Shown: one piece after another, positions 1 through 11,039 of the stretch
Position numbering within the stretch: the stretch's first letter is position 1
Layout: each line of letters opens with the position of its first letter
Origin: Chiridota heheva
Taxonomy: Eukaryota; Echinodermata; Holothuroidea; Apodida; Chiridotidae
DNA: 64,000 nt
NCBI GenBank assembly: GCA_020152595.1
Contig: JAIGNY010003238.1
Span: 224,001 to 288,000, forward strand
Direction: 5' to 3'
Position numbers and translations under genes: made by a program
The notes under the pieces: model-generated
What the model saw: only the letters and a program-made list of their open reading frames with translations
Databases searched by the model: none
What the model was told of the DNA's origin: nothing

Positions 1-761
1 GATGAAGCGATAATGGGAAATCTTTCTAGATTTAAAGTATAATTGGTGTATTAATTAGCTTGCTATAACCAGAACTTTCAGGACGGAGTTAGCCCCAAAC
101 AAAGTTGTGGATATTGCCTCGCAATCCAGCAAGTGGCAAATTGAAGTTCGTTGTGACTGTACAGTTAATCTGTTAGTTTTGTTTCTTGTGAAATGGTGGG
201 TGAGTCAAGATCAAGCAGTTAAAGGAACATTCCCATGGTTTTTTGTAACAAAAAAATTAAAAGAAATACTTTCAGGGCCAATTTGGTACAAAAATCGGGT
301 TGATATCATATTCCATTCAGGAAATATGGATTTTTAAAGATTTCCCAATTGCATTTTACAGTTTTTGTACAGTATGATGAATTCGTGTTTGATGATGTCA
401 TAGAGACAATTCCATTGCAATTGTTGTATTTCTTTGAAGCTAATTGGTTGTTTCTGTATGATTAGAAACAATTTTCCAAAAGTTATTGAAGTAGGGTATA
501 TTTGGCAATGTATATCAAAACCTAACTTTCATCAATGGATTTTTTCAACAGGTTTTACTAATAAAAAAGGATGATAGATTTTAATGAAATACATCAACTT
601 TGTGGGTGTGGGAGAATGTGTTGCTGTGATGTCATACTGAGCCTTTTCCTATTCATTTATGGATTTTTTTTGTAAACCTTAAAATTTGAATATCTCCTAG
701 TAGGAATACCATATCAACATGATTTTTGTACTTAATTGTTTCTAATATTTTTCTCTTTCTT
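1..761. other. Probable intron sequence upstream of the first AVL9 exon seen
   Basis: I see no coding segment, RNA gene or inverted-repeat element in this AT-rich stretch. Since the exon at 1436 is internal (it starts with a split codon after a splice acceptor), this region is most simply intron, and the preceding AVL9 exon should lie outside the window. This is inference from the exon phase. Confidence 0.5.
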
Positions 762-1216
762 ATGGGAGGTTCCTTTAAAAACATGGGAATGTTCCTTTAA
801 AAACATGGGAATGTTCCTTTAAAAACATGGGAATGTTCCTTTAAAAACATGGGAATATTCCTTTAAAAACATGGGAATATTCCTTTAAAATATGGGAATA
901 ATCTTTTAAAATTATGGGAATATTCCTTTAAAAACATGGGAATATTCCTTTAAAAACATGGGAATATTCCTTTAAAAACATGAGAATATTCCTTTAAAAA
1001 CATAGAATATTCCTTTAAAAACATGGAAATATTCTTTTAAAAACATGGGAATATTCCTTTATAAATATGGGAATATTCTTTTAAAAACATGGGGATATTC
1101 CTTTAAAAATATGGGAATATTTCTTTAAAAACATGGGAATGTGCCTTTAAAAACATGGGAATATTCCTTTAAAAACATGGGAATATTCCTTTAAAAACAT
1201 GGGAATATTCTTTTAA
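762..1216. repeat. 22-bp tandem repeat, about 20 copies
   Basis: About twenty copies of a 22-bp unit run head to tail. The core is GGGAATATTCCTTTAA followed by AAACAT; early units carry GTTCC in place of ATTCC. Each unit contains the short palindrome GGAATATTCC and a TTAA. The core is identical to the right terminus of the TTAA-bounded element at 12114-13006, so the array looks like an amplified transposon end. It lies in the presumed AVL9 intron. Confidence 0.9.
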
Positions 1217-1435
1217 GGCGTCAAACAACCATCCAACCTGACATGTGCAGAGAGGACTAATCCAGTGATTAAATTCAAATATTGAAGCAACCAAACTATC
1301 TACTTTGCACTTAATTGGTTACAAATCATGAAGCTTCTTGCACTGATTTAATGATAATAAAGTTAGTTTGACACTGAAGAGAAATTAAATTGAAAATAAT
1401 TGGATTTTTTTTTTTTTTTTTTTATTTTTATATAG

Positions 1436-1489
1436 ACATGTCTGCCATGGCCAAATGAGTATGAATGATATGAAGATAAGACTCAACAG
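1436..1489 (+). CDS. AVL9: AVL9 homologue, penultimate exon
   Basis: This is a 54-bp internal exon. A long T-rich tract ending TATAG precedes it and the donor GTAGGTA follows it. It holds one base of a split codon, 17 codons (HVCHGQMSMNDMKIRLN) and two bases (AG) that join the T opening the exon at 4165 to give Ser. The translation lines up with the segment just before the C-terminal tail of animal AVL9, where I recall GQ-x-S-x-x-DMK-[IL]-R in the human protein. AVL9 is a conserved eukaryotic protein with a DENN-like N-terminal region, acting in the late secretory (exocytic) route from Golgi to plasma membrane. Only the extreme C-terminus is in the window; the catalytically uncharacterised main body would lie upstream of base 1. 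The identification rests on remembered family sequence plus exact splice phase and order with the next exon. Confidence 0.85.
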
Positions 1490-2027
1490 GTAGGTATATT
1501 GCTATTGAAGGAACGTATTATATTATAATATTTTAAGCTGCAATCAAGACCAAAAAAGTTTAAACAAAAATGATCAGAATATTTTAATGGAGTTACTCCC
1601 ACCTCCCCCTATTTCAATGCTGTATGCTGCTTTGCAAGAAACATTGGAAAATGTGACTTTCAGCATTGATCAAGGGGAGTGGGAATTTGTCCCTTTTACT
1701 TTATTTGTTCACGATTGTAGGTAATTGTCTTTGATTGTAATGATCCGTCAGCTAGTGAGAACTTGGTAACCATCTTGAATGTTGTGAATATGCCAAGTTA
1801 GCAATGCCCATTTTTTGTCTGGATTGGAAGCAGATGAACAACTGAGAAGTTGTTGAGAGAAGTATGTGGGGTAAGGAAAGGAAAAGAAAGGGTGGGGGGT
1901 GAGGGACACTCAACAATGTAGGGACCACCATTTATTTCTCCACCTTCCTAAAAGTTAAGAGTGAGAAAATGTACACTGCAGAAACAGATCTGCTTCTGCA
2001 GTCAATGATAACTTAGGGCATAGCTTC

Positions 2028-3081
2028 TAGAGCTGTGACCGTTTAGCGTGTACACGCTACATGCTCGCAAATCTTGTAAACGTTTACTAAATACTGTATT
2101 GCGAGTAATCATTTTTAGTCAGTCTTGCCGTTGAAAATCAATATGATTCAAATCACACACACATTCGGCTGACAAAATTCCAATCAATGACTTTTTACAA
2201 ACTGTAAACCCGATTAGCATAATTCTTTTTAAATATGCGAATCACAAATGCGCAGTAATCACCAATGAATGGGGATATTATGCACTTTGATTTCGCCAAA
2301 ATCTGAGTAATCTAACTTGTAAAATGCACCGCGAATGTGCAACAGTAAACAGTGAAACTAACAATAGGCCTAATATCAGGCCATCAGGTTTTAAATCCCA
2401 TGCAATCAAGGCCCGTTCTACAAGCTGTTAAATTGACCAAAAAACACTTAAAAAATACTTGATTTGTGACAGTCAGTACATTTGCATGTAAATATTACCT
2501 GACGAGTCAAATAAATTTTTCAAGAAAGAAAAAATATTGCATAATAAACAAACAGAAAAAGGTTTTAACAGAGCTGAAATTCTGCATGCGTCGCAAAGAT
2601 GGCGGCCATTTTTTCAAGAGGACTGATATTTCGGAACTTCCTGGTAGTGGTGGCGTAGTTTTAAAATGTTTCACGGCGAGGTGTATCATAGGCCTAGTAT
2701 GCAAGATTTTCACAGAAGAACTTTGAAAGCCGTTGCGAATAGGACAAAAGTTACGCGATGTTGAGTTTAAATGACATTGAAAGGAAGTTATCTGTTCTTT
2801 CTAAACTGAATTTCCATGCATATTTTCCATAAAAATGATGATTTGTACTGTAGAAGTAAACTTTTTACGATTTGGAAAGCAAAACTCAGCGTCTATTTGG
2901 GCAATGGAGTCAGTTACTTTTGCTATACTGGTTGCGCGATTTTCTTTTACTTCGTTTCGTTGTTTTGGAGCAATTTTGGTGTATTTCCGAAAATTACAGT
3001 ACTTAACGCATGTACACGATACACGCCCGCTCTTTTGGGCGTGTACACGTTTACTAAAATTCCTAAACGTTCACAGCTCTA
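2028..3081. mobile_element. hAT-type non-autonomous DNA transposon with perfect 8-bp target duplication
   Basis: The ends are inverted copies: TAGAGCTGTGACCGTTTA on the left, and on the right a sequence whose complement reads TAGAGCTGTGAACGTTTA. The element is flanked on both sides by the 8-bp direct repeat ATAGCTTC (2020-2027 and 3082-3089). Eight-base duplications with TAGAG/CAGAG-type ends are characteristic of the hAT superfamily. Inside there are more inverted sub-terminal motifs around GTGTACACG, but no transposase-like frame, so it is a 1054-bp non-autonomous copy. It sits inside the AVL9 last intron. The perfect duplication suggests a fairly recent insertion. Confidence 0.9.
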
Positions 3082-3785
3082 ATAGCTTCTCTGTGGAGAA
3101 TCACAGGCTTAACCATTATTAGACTAAAACCTAAAATCTTCCTCTGGGTGGGTCATTCCGTATGAATTGGGCCAAAAGTTTTGAAAATTGTTCAACTAGG
3201 ATTATCCTTATACTTTGTCAGATTGAAGGTTAACAATCTTGATGTGATTCTGCCATATTTTACATTGATTGCATTCATATTTTTCAAAAGTCATTTGTTA
3301 AAATCTGACCAAAAATTACTTTTCTTTTTTGATGTACATTATCTATCTTTAGATTTAATGCTTAGATGTAAAATGACAGAAATGCAATAGTTCGTAGGCA
3401 TCAATCGGACTAAGTTTTGGGGAAATTTCTGAGATGCTGAGTTGACATGCTCTAGTCCTTTTTATGGAATGACCCAGTATCTCAATCATATCTTCAACCA
3501 ATTAAGTTGCCTTTTGATAAGATTTTGCCCTTAAAATGTAAGAGAAATAATTCCAAAAATTGGTGATGATTGTAAAATATTTTTTAACAAGTTTAGAGGA
3601 AGTGAGTGTATAATTTGTTATCTTTAATGAAGAATTTCTAAACACAGTCAAATCTTAAGGTGAATATATCTTTCAAACAGAACACGTCTTGAACAGAGTA
3701 AGACACCAAAATCATTTGGACATCCTTGATACCTTATTTAAATCCTTCCAAGCCAATGCAAGCTCATATAGATCAGTGCTATTCC

Positions 3786-4013
3786 CCGGTTTCCTTGGTG
3801 CAAGCGGATGAGAGAACCTGACTCCCCCTGGACAGGACACCAGTCCATCACAGACTAACTCCTTTGCAAGCTGGGACTCATTTCACAGTTGAGTCGACTG
3901 GAGATATCGGAAATGAAGTGTCTTTGCTTAAGAACCCAACATGGTACCCAGATCTGGAATCAAACCCCAGTACCAATGGAATATGAGTCAGACGCTCTAC
4001 CACTAAGCTACCA
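3786..4013 (-). mobile_element. tRNA-derived SINE in AVL9 intron
   Basis: Read on the minus strand, the element begins with a tRNA-like head: box A-like TAGCTTAGTGGTAGAGCG and box B-like GGTTTGATTCC about 30 bases further on. A tRNA-unrelated body follows, containing AAGCAAAGACACTTCA. A 9-bp direct repeat TGCTATTCC flanks it (3777-3785 and 4014-4022). The length of about 230 bp fits a SINE. The acceptor stem is not conserved, so this is not a functional tRNA gene. Confidence 0.85.
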
Positions 4014-4164
4014 TGCTATTCCTTAATTGCATTTCCAACATCTCATGGGAAAAGATTATATAATATGCTTTCACCTTATGCTTGAACTAAGTCACTTTTG
4101 TCTCTGATTTGTTCTTTTAAATAATTATTTTCCTCTCTTAATAATAATCCTCTCTTCTTAACAG

Positions 4165-4339
4165 TGCCATGCAAAATACAGAGAGAGGGAAAAAGCTGAA
4201 CAGTGCCCTCAATCGGACATCGGTTGCCGTGGTAAACACAGGAAAGGTCATGGGTGATGCCATCAGCAGTGCCAAGTCTGTGGTGTCTTCATGGTTGTAT
4301 GGATTCATCCCCGATGATGCAAGCGATGAAGAAAATTGA
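4165..4339 (+). CDS. AVL9: AVL9 homologue, last exon with stop codon
   Basis: The exon opens after the acceptor CTCTTCTTAACAG and ends at TGA 4337-4339. After the split codon it encodes 57 residues. It matches my recollection of the human AVL9 C-terminus closely: QNTERGKK against QNSERGKK, then NTGKVMG against QTGKAVG, then SSAKSVVSSWL against SSAKTAMSSWL. It ends in a short acidic tail (DDASDEEN), whereas the vertebrate tail is longer. The Ala/Ser/Val/Lys-rich stretch of about 25 residues ending in SSWLYGFI would form an amphipathic helix, which could bind membranes (inference). AVL9 acts in late secretory traffic. The 3' UTR must follow from 4340, but I cannot place the poly(A) site; ATTAAA words occur near 4388 and 4433. 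Confidence 0.92.
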
Positions 4340-5930
4340 AAACCACCGTCGTTATCATCAAAGTTCTTTCATGTTGTTTTATCGGAGACATTAAATGGAA
4401 GGTTTTAAACTGGATCAATTTGACTGAAGCTTGATATTAAATCCTGAACGACTGAAAACTGCATGGAAAAAGCTGTTTACATTATTAAGTTATAAATATT
4501 TTAACCACCCTGTTTTGACTTATTTTGACTTCAAATCAATTCAAGACATTTGGACATCGCTGATTAACGTGCGTCGTAACATGTATTTTAACATGATATG
4601 TTGGCAAATATTTAACATATCTTTGACTCCAAATTATTCTTATCCAAATTGATCATATTATCCACAACTAGAATTTAAGAAATGAGAGAAAATCAAACTA
4701 AAACAAAAGACAAAATCTTTTTGAAAATATCAAAATAGATGGACATTATGAATTTGAATAATGTAATGTATTTAATACCTGTCCACTTGGTGCCATCAAG
4801 CCTTGACACTCTCCCTCCATTCTTCTCTGCCTCTGGCTGCTGTTCGTGCACTGCTTCAATCCTTCCTTTTGTCCTTCTTTATGGAGTCAGAAAATATCTA
4901 CGGTTCCAGCGGTTATATAACTGCAGGAAAATCATCAATTTGTGGGAAGAACACAATAGAATTAATTAACAATTGTTTATTTATTGTTTTAGATTTCTTG
5001 AGTAAACAACAATATATGTGGTAAATTTGTGATCTAAAAACACCCTCCATGTAATTGTTTGATGGAAAGTACATTAAAATGTAGAAGAGGGAAGTATATA
5101 AAGATGTATTCACTACATTAATATTATTTCTGTCTCAATTGTTTGTGGGAAGATATTCGACACCGTAATTCAAAACCGTGGAAAATGTTATAACTAATTC
5201 CAACTCCGCTTCTTTGATACAATTTTGAATAGGACAATATGAAATCATTAAAGACTCCCATTTCAAACAAAATGGCAACATAACATTAAATGTTGACTCA
5301 TCTTAAAGATGCGAAAAGCTTTTTTCTTGCAGTTTTCGATGTTTGGTTAATCTTAAGCTTCTTTCTCTTGTATCAATTAAGTTGAAGATTAAACTATGCT
5401 CATGGTTCATGTCCCTGGCAATTGGCAAAAGGGATTTAGTGTTATTCTAGATATCTGACTAATGTTGATGTTTTCACTACTTTCTTGTGAATAACATGAA
5501 TAACATTGATAACAGGTCACACTAAACTGATGCAAAATGCATATTTCTTATATTTGTACCCATGATCAAATCTGTTTTACCGAGTGTTTGTATATTAAAG
5601 CAGGCCTTACAAATCAGAACTGTACAGTGCATGTGCACGTTTTGTGTATTCATCATTCTGGAAGGTGCACACTTCTTTTATTACCTCTAAAGGCATGAAA
5701 TATTAGAGACTAATTAGAGCTATTACACATTTTGAATAATTGAGTGTGTGCATGGAGGACATTTAAGTAGTCCATAACCTTAGAGCACTAAACTCTTTTT
5801 GTAGCTGTATAGTATAGCCCCATAACTCTTTTTTGGGGTGTGGTGGAGATATCCCTTTTCAGTGGTAGGCTTCTCAATTTGTCAGTACCAGTGTGTTTAT
5901 TATCCTTAGACGGAGCATCATAGGGCTGAA
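4340..5930 (+). other. AVL9 3' UTR and downstream flank
   Basis: AT-rich sequence with no convincing reading frame. The first part must be the AVL9 3' untranslated region. Its end cannot be fixed from sequence alone, because ATTAAA and AATAAA-like words recur. Confidence 0.4.
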
Positions 5931-5933
5931 TTT

Positions 5934-6042
5934 AGATTTATTAGATCATTAATGTGCAAATAAATGATTAGATTTAATAGATCATCAATGTGCGAATGAA
6001 TAATTAGATTTTAATAGATCATCAATGTGCAAAAAAATGATG
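5934..6042. repeat. Three-copy tandem repeat of about 36 bp
   Basis: Three successive copies of a unit containing TAGATCATCAATGTGC followed by an AATAAATGAT-like segment. The copies differ by a few substitutions and small insertions. Confidence 0.7.
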
Positions 6043-6084
6043 ATGTATTGGAGAAAAAAATAACACACTTGTTTATGCTCCAAA

Positions 6085-6346
6085 TCTTGTTTAAACAGCT
6101 TCTATTTTCAAAATGGATTTCTAATGTGAAATGGACTGGACTTTAGCCCTCAGATTACCATTATACTCCTTTATTGGTACTTTATAAATCTGTACCAGAA
6201 TAGCAAACAAGAATTTTGCTAGCTATTTTGGGTCAGAGTTTATAAAGTACCAAAAAAGGAGTATAATGGTAATGTGAAGGCTTTATATTCCAGTCCATTT
6301 TGACAATAGAAATCCATTTTCAAAATAGAAGCTGTTTTTTATCAAG
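6085..6346. repeat. Long inverted repeat (hairpin), arms about 100 bp
   Basis: The left arm, about 6085-6188, contains CAGCTTCTATTTTCAAAATG and later ATTACCATTATACTCC. It is the near-exact reverse complement of the right arm, about 6239-6346. The spacer is about 50 bp. This architecture fits a fold-back MITE, or a source of double-stranded RNA if transcribed. I cannot identify target duplications. Confidence 0.85.
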
Positions 6347-7185
6347 GAATTCTTCCAAGCAAACAAATAATCAATTCTTTCCTATTATAAATGGTGTTTG
6401 CATAGCATAAGAGGTTGCCTGATTAATTAGTTACTGAACATAATATTCAATTATGAGTAACATTATCATTTACTTGTCTAGTTTTATTGCTGATCAAAGG
6501 TTGAGGACATTATACTATTATATGCAAAAATTATGATGATTTAAAAAGCACATTAGTTGTTCTGTTCCTTAAAATTTCAAACAGTCAGACCCGACCTGAT
6601 AAATAAGCAGATCGGGTCATACTTTTCCCCTTTATTTTCTTTATTCTGAAAACCACAAGTAATTAGGATCAAATTTCCTTTATTAATGGCTCCATTGTAC
6701 TAGTTCTTCTCTTATTCTTGAGTTGTTGTGGAAGTTGGTGTTGAGTATCAAATTAGCAATGGACGAAGTCCTTATTGTGTGGTTATTTTAATTAAGATAA
6801 GTGATCTCATAATTTGCTACAGTAAGTTTGTGGCTATGCTTTGCTGGAACAAATTTTTAAGGAGAAAGACAAGTCATGATAATTAATGCAAAGTATTAGT
6901 ATTGATGTAGTTGTTCAAATATCTTTCTGTAATTGAAAATGGCTATTCCAGTGAGAGATTGATTGGGTTTGTTGGTGAGATCTAAAACCTTCCATTTTAT
7001 AGGTATATGGATGCTTTGAAACAACTTCACCTAAATTTCTTTAAAATATATTAAAACCATAAGAGTACCAATAAATTTGATCAAAATTAATTAAGAATTA
7101 ACTAGAATTTTGAAATCTTAAGCATAAATATGCACATTTGTGATGCATTCCAGGGCGACATTGATATTATTGAAAAATAGTTTGG
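6347..7185. other. No recognisable feature
   Basis: AT-rich sequence with only short, low-complexity open frames. I see no inverted repeat, tRNA box or conserved protein segment here. Confidence 0.4.
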
Positions 7186-7348
7186 TTTTTTTAAACCGAT
7201 ATCATAATTCTTTGGAGGGGTGCGGCAAATTATGACCAAAACTCTTTGCATCTTTACCTGCAATTTTGATGTATGGTATAAAGATGCAAAGAGTTTTGGT
7301 CAGAATTTGCTGCACCTTTCCAAAGAATTATGATATCTGTTTGAAAAA
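7186..7348. repeat. Inverted repeat (hairpin), arms about 72 bp, loop 18 bp
   Basis: The left arm 7186-7257 contains ATATCATAATTCTTTGGA and ACCAAAACTCTTTGCATC. It pairs with the right arm 7276-7348 (GATGCAAAGAGTTTTGGT, then CCAAAGAATTATGATATC). There are a few mismatches and a very short loop. It is distinct in sequence from the hairpin at 6085-6346. It is probably a fold-back MITE; a pre-miRNA-like transcript is possible but the stem is long for one. Confidence 0.85.
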
Positions 7349-8040
7349 GGTTTTGCTGTTTTTACCCTGAATCAAATTCTAACAGCAATACTTTTATTCA
7401 CATTTGTATATATTTATACATACAAAATAAACCATACATCATTTACAGAAAAAAATAATAATGATTAACAATCTTTTTTCGAATATAATATTAAAAGAAA
7501 GTATTGCAATATAAACTTTTTAAAGAATGACATCGTTCATGCACACATAAATTTCAGACAATAACAGAAATGCCTATCATATTTTTATACATATACGAGA
7601 ATAGCACTCAGCATATCCTCATGAAATTTGCAAAACGAGACCCAAAAAAATGACAATAATCTTATATCCTCAGCAAAAAAAGAAAAGAAAATGAACCTCA
7701 GAAAAATAAAATAAAAATTATGAACGTTATAGTGAAATTAATCTGAACTTGTATAATCATTTAATTAAAAAAAACACCAATATAGTAATGGTATATGATA
7801 AAGCCCTGACAACACTCTGTGGAATTGCTTGTAAAAAACTAAAAGCTCATCACCATGTGGTTAATATGTAATCTATATATATATATATGTATATAGAAAC
7901 AAATTAATAAACAGTTATACAAATATTATGAAACAATTATAAACATAGCTAACTACAATTCTAACGGATTGAATTTAGTCAAAAAACAAAAGAAGAAGAA
8001 AGATAGCGACCTCCTTACCACCATAATTGGAAGGGATACA

Positions 8041-10020
8041 ATAGACACTAAGTATTATCAAACAGCATAGGACAAAAGGCATTCAGGGTAGTATAACTGA
8101 TACACTTTCTGTTAGTTGGGGAATCACTAATATGCTTCTCAACTCTAAGTAAGAATTTCAATTTATACAAGAATTTATTGCAGTTGAGTAGATTATTATT
8201 ACTACGTTTATTGAAAATATAATATGTCAGATGAAAAATCAAAAAGTTGTAAGAATGGCATTTAGTCATATTATAGCTGAAAAGCAGATCTCTACGAGAA
8301 AAAACAAATTGACTACCTAAAACGGCTTGTTCAACATAACATGTAGTAAAAAGATTGAAGTGAAAGGGCATTCCCAGAAAAGGTGACTTATTGTTTCCTC
8401 ATGTGTCTTACAAAAAGTACGTAGCGAGGTAGAACTGATATTCATACGACTTAACAGGTAATTAGTGCCTAAGATACGATGAATATTGATATTGAATGAA
8501 ATGAATTTTACTCTCATATACTACAAAAAGGGGCAAAAAAAATATTTGACCACTGGGAATTGCTTAAATTAAACTCATCATTCCAACGCATCACACAAGA
8601 GGGCAAGATAACAATATACTCAATTAAACAATGGTAGATATAACGAGAAGGTTTGGGAATTTGCAGAATGTTAGTTAAAGCATTAGAGGTATCTTTATTA
8701 GTCAAATTACTGCTTAAGTGATGTTTTTCAATCCTGTGGGATGGCATCTAAAAGACCACGATAAAGGGTGAAAGGACAATTATCAATACCATACGTAAGA
8801 ATGAAAGTGTCATATGAAATAGAGTGTTTATGATTGTCAAACAAATCAATAATCCGGAGAACGCCCTTAGAGTGATGAAAATTATAGTGAACAATGTTAT
8901 GATTAATCACAATTAGAAAATTATTCCAAATGATCTTGTTACCAAAATTATGAGTAGGAACACGGTAAGTAAACTTTGACCACGCAGAGCACACATCATT
9001 TACAAAAGCATTATCAACCACAACATCATTACACTTAAAATTACAAGAGAAAATAAAAGGACCTCCATACTTCTTTAAATATAAATCGAAGAAAATATTC
9101 CAAGGTGCGCTGTCAACTAAGACATACCTTTTATTCATGTGGCTCTCAAACTGTGAATGAAGTTTATAATGTGTGTTGCATTCAAACCACTAAAAAGTAA
9201 TGTAATGATAAGAGTTGTATGTATAATTCTATCATCTTTGCAACCCCAGATGAAATGGAAAAGAATAGATTCTAAACTTTTAAAAAAACTTTTAGGGGGG
9301 TAGGTAGTACTTGAAAAAGAAACACAAGTTGGAATAAACCAAAAGTCTTAGCAATTGTAATCCTACCAATTGGGGTGAGGTCTCTTTAAGACCAGAGATT
9401 GAGCATACGCTTTAAGCTAGAAAGCTTTGGAGGATAGTTGAGATTGAATAGCTTATCACTATTGTGATCAAAGGTAACACCTAACATGGTAATGGGGCCA
9501 GATTCCAATTAAGACCAAAAATATTCTGAAAACACTGAAAGCTGCTCTTTAAATTACCCAGAGGAAAAATCAAAGTCTTATCTCTATTCATATTTAAACC
9601 TGACGCCGCTTCAAAAATATGTATTACCTCCTTGAGGGACTCAAAACTACCATCCATAAAAATGGTGGTGTTGTCGGCGTACTGTAAAATTTTAGTATCA
9701 ATACCAGAAATAGAAATACCGTGAATACGTGGATTATTGATAACATTCAGAGTTAAAATTTCGGCACAAATGATTAACAGGTACGGATTTAGGGAGCAGC
9801 CTTGGCGCACACCCCTTGAGATATCAAAATCAGCACAGGTAAACCATGATTAATAACCCTACCAATACAACTAGAATAAATTGTTTTTATCCACCTTTTA
9901 AACATCACCAAAATTGAAAAAATCTAAACATTTCATAATCAACACCAATCTAGTCTATCAAAGGCCTTTTCAAAGTCAACAAATAATAACAGGCCATTTT
10001 TACCAGTGTTAGAACAATAA
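8041..10020 (-). pseudogene. Degraded L1-like non-LTR retrotransposon ORF2 (reverse transcriptase)
   Basis: Pieces of one reverse-transcriptase polyprotein lie in order on the minus strand, in shifting frames. Near 10010-9945 is LLLFVDFEKAFDRLDW, the motif-A block with its catalytic Asp. At 9810-9481 is RQGCSLNPYLLIICAEIL, then GISISGIDTKILQYADNTT, then ASGLNMNRDKT. At 9138-8728 is a connection-like region (KKYGGPFIFSCNF, later NKIIWNNFLIVI). At 8517-8317 is a terminal zinc-knuckle-like CKTHEETISHLFWEC. This order and wording are typical of L1-clade (Tx1/L1-like) elements. The YADD box reads YADN, so a catalytic aspartate is lost. Together with frame breaks and the missing endonuclease half, this makes a dead 5'-truncated copy. 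Its upstream side runs into the 44-bp satellite. The exact 3' end, perhaps near 7.4-8.0 kb, is not defined. Confidence 0.88.
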
Positions 10021-10137
10021 CTGCAGTACACCCTTTTATAGTTTCAGTCTGCTCATGTGCATAAGGACGCGTCACATTCAAATTGCGAGTAAACAAATTA
10101 ATACAACGAGCGCACAGCAAAATAATCAGGTGATCTT

Positions 10138-10905
10138 GATCTTGAGCATAAATTATGAGTGGTTCACCTGGTGATACATCACAAATGTTGCATAAAGATC
10201 TTGAGTGGTTCACCTGTTGATACATCACAAATGTTGCATAAATCTTGAGTGGTTCACCTGGCTATACATCACAAATGTTGCATAAATCTTGAGTGGTTCA
10301 CCTGGTTATACATCACAAATGTTGCATAAATCTTGAGTGGTTCACCTGGCTATACATCACAAATGTTGCATAAATCTTGAGTGGTTCACCTGGCTATACG
10401 TCACAAATGTTGCATAAATCTTGAGTGGTTCACCTGGTTATACATCACAAATGTTGCATAAATCTTGAGTGGTTCACCTGGTTATACATCACAACTGTTG
10501 CATAAATCTTGAGTGGTTCACCTGGCTATACATCACAAATGTTGCATAAATCTTGAGTGGTTCACCTGGTTATACATCACAAATATTGCATAAATCTTGA
10601 GTGGTTCATTTGGTTATACATCACAAGTGTTGCATAAATCTTGAGTGGTTCACCTGGTTATACATCACAAATGTTGCATAAATCTTGAGTGGTTCACCTG
10701 GTTATACATCACAAATGTTGCATAAATCTTGAGTGGTTCACCTGGTTATACATCACAAATGTTGCATAAATCTTGAGTGGTTCACCTGGTTATACATCAC
10801 AAATGTTGCATAAATCTTGAGTGGTTCATTTGGTTATACATCACAAGTGTTGCATAAATCTTGAGTGGTTCACCTGCTTATACATCACAACTGTTGCATA
10901 AATCT
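10138..10905. repeat. 44-bp satellite, about 17 copies
   Basis: About seventeen direct copies of a 44-bp unit containing TTGAGTGGTTCACCTGG, TATACATCACAAATG and TTGCATAAATC. Variation is mainly at single sites, for example GGCTATAC against GGTTATAC. There are no unique spacers between units. The array abuts the truncated 5' side of the L1-like remnant. Confidence 0.95.
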
Positions 10906-11039
10906 GCCATAACACAAAATTCAAAAACTGATCTGCTCACATTTCAATAATCCATAGACCTATAAAATTAAATGACCAGGCAGCAATAACTTGAGCTTTA
11001 ATATATAGTATTTACTTCTAGTAATACCTTACCTTCCAT

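Larger units (their letters stand above)
1490..4164 (+). other. AVL9 last intron
   Basis: This 2.7-kb intron runs from GTAGGTA to TTCTTAACAG and joins two exons in phase 2. It contains a hAT-type element (2028-3081) and a minus-strand SINE (3786-4013). The remaining parts, 1490-2019, 3090-3776 and 4023-4164, show nothing I can name. Confidence 0.8.

Noticed and set aside
2466..3122. Several short frames between 2.4 and 3.1 kb
   Set aside because: They fall inside the hAT-type element and show no transposase motif. The element is non-autonomous.
10138..10905. Regular 44-bp repeats that could suggest a CRISPR array
   Set aside because: The units are contiguous with no unique spacers, and the DNA is eukaryotic. 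It is a satellite.
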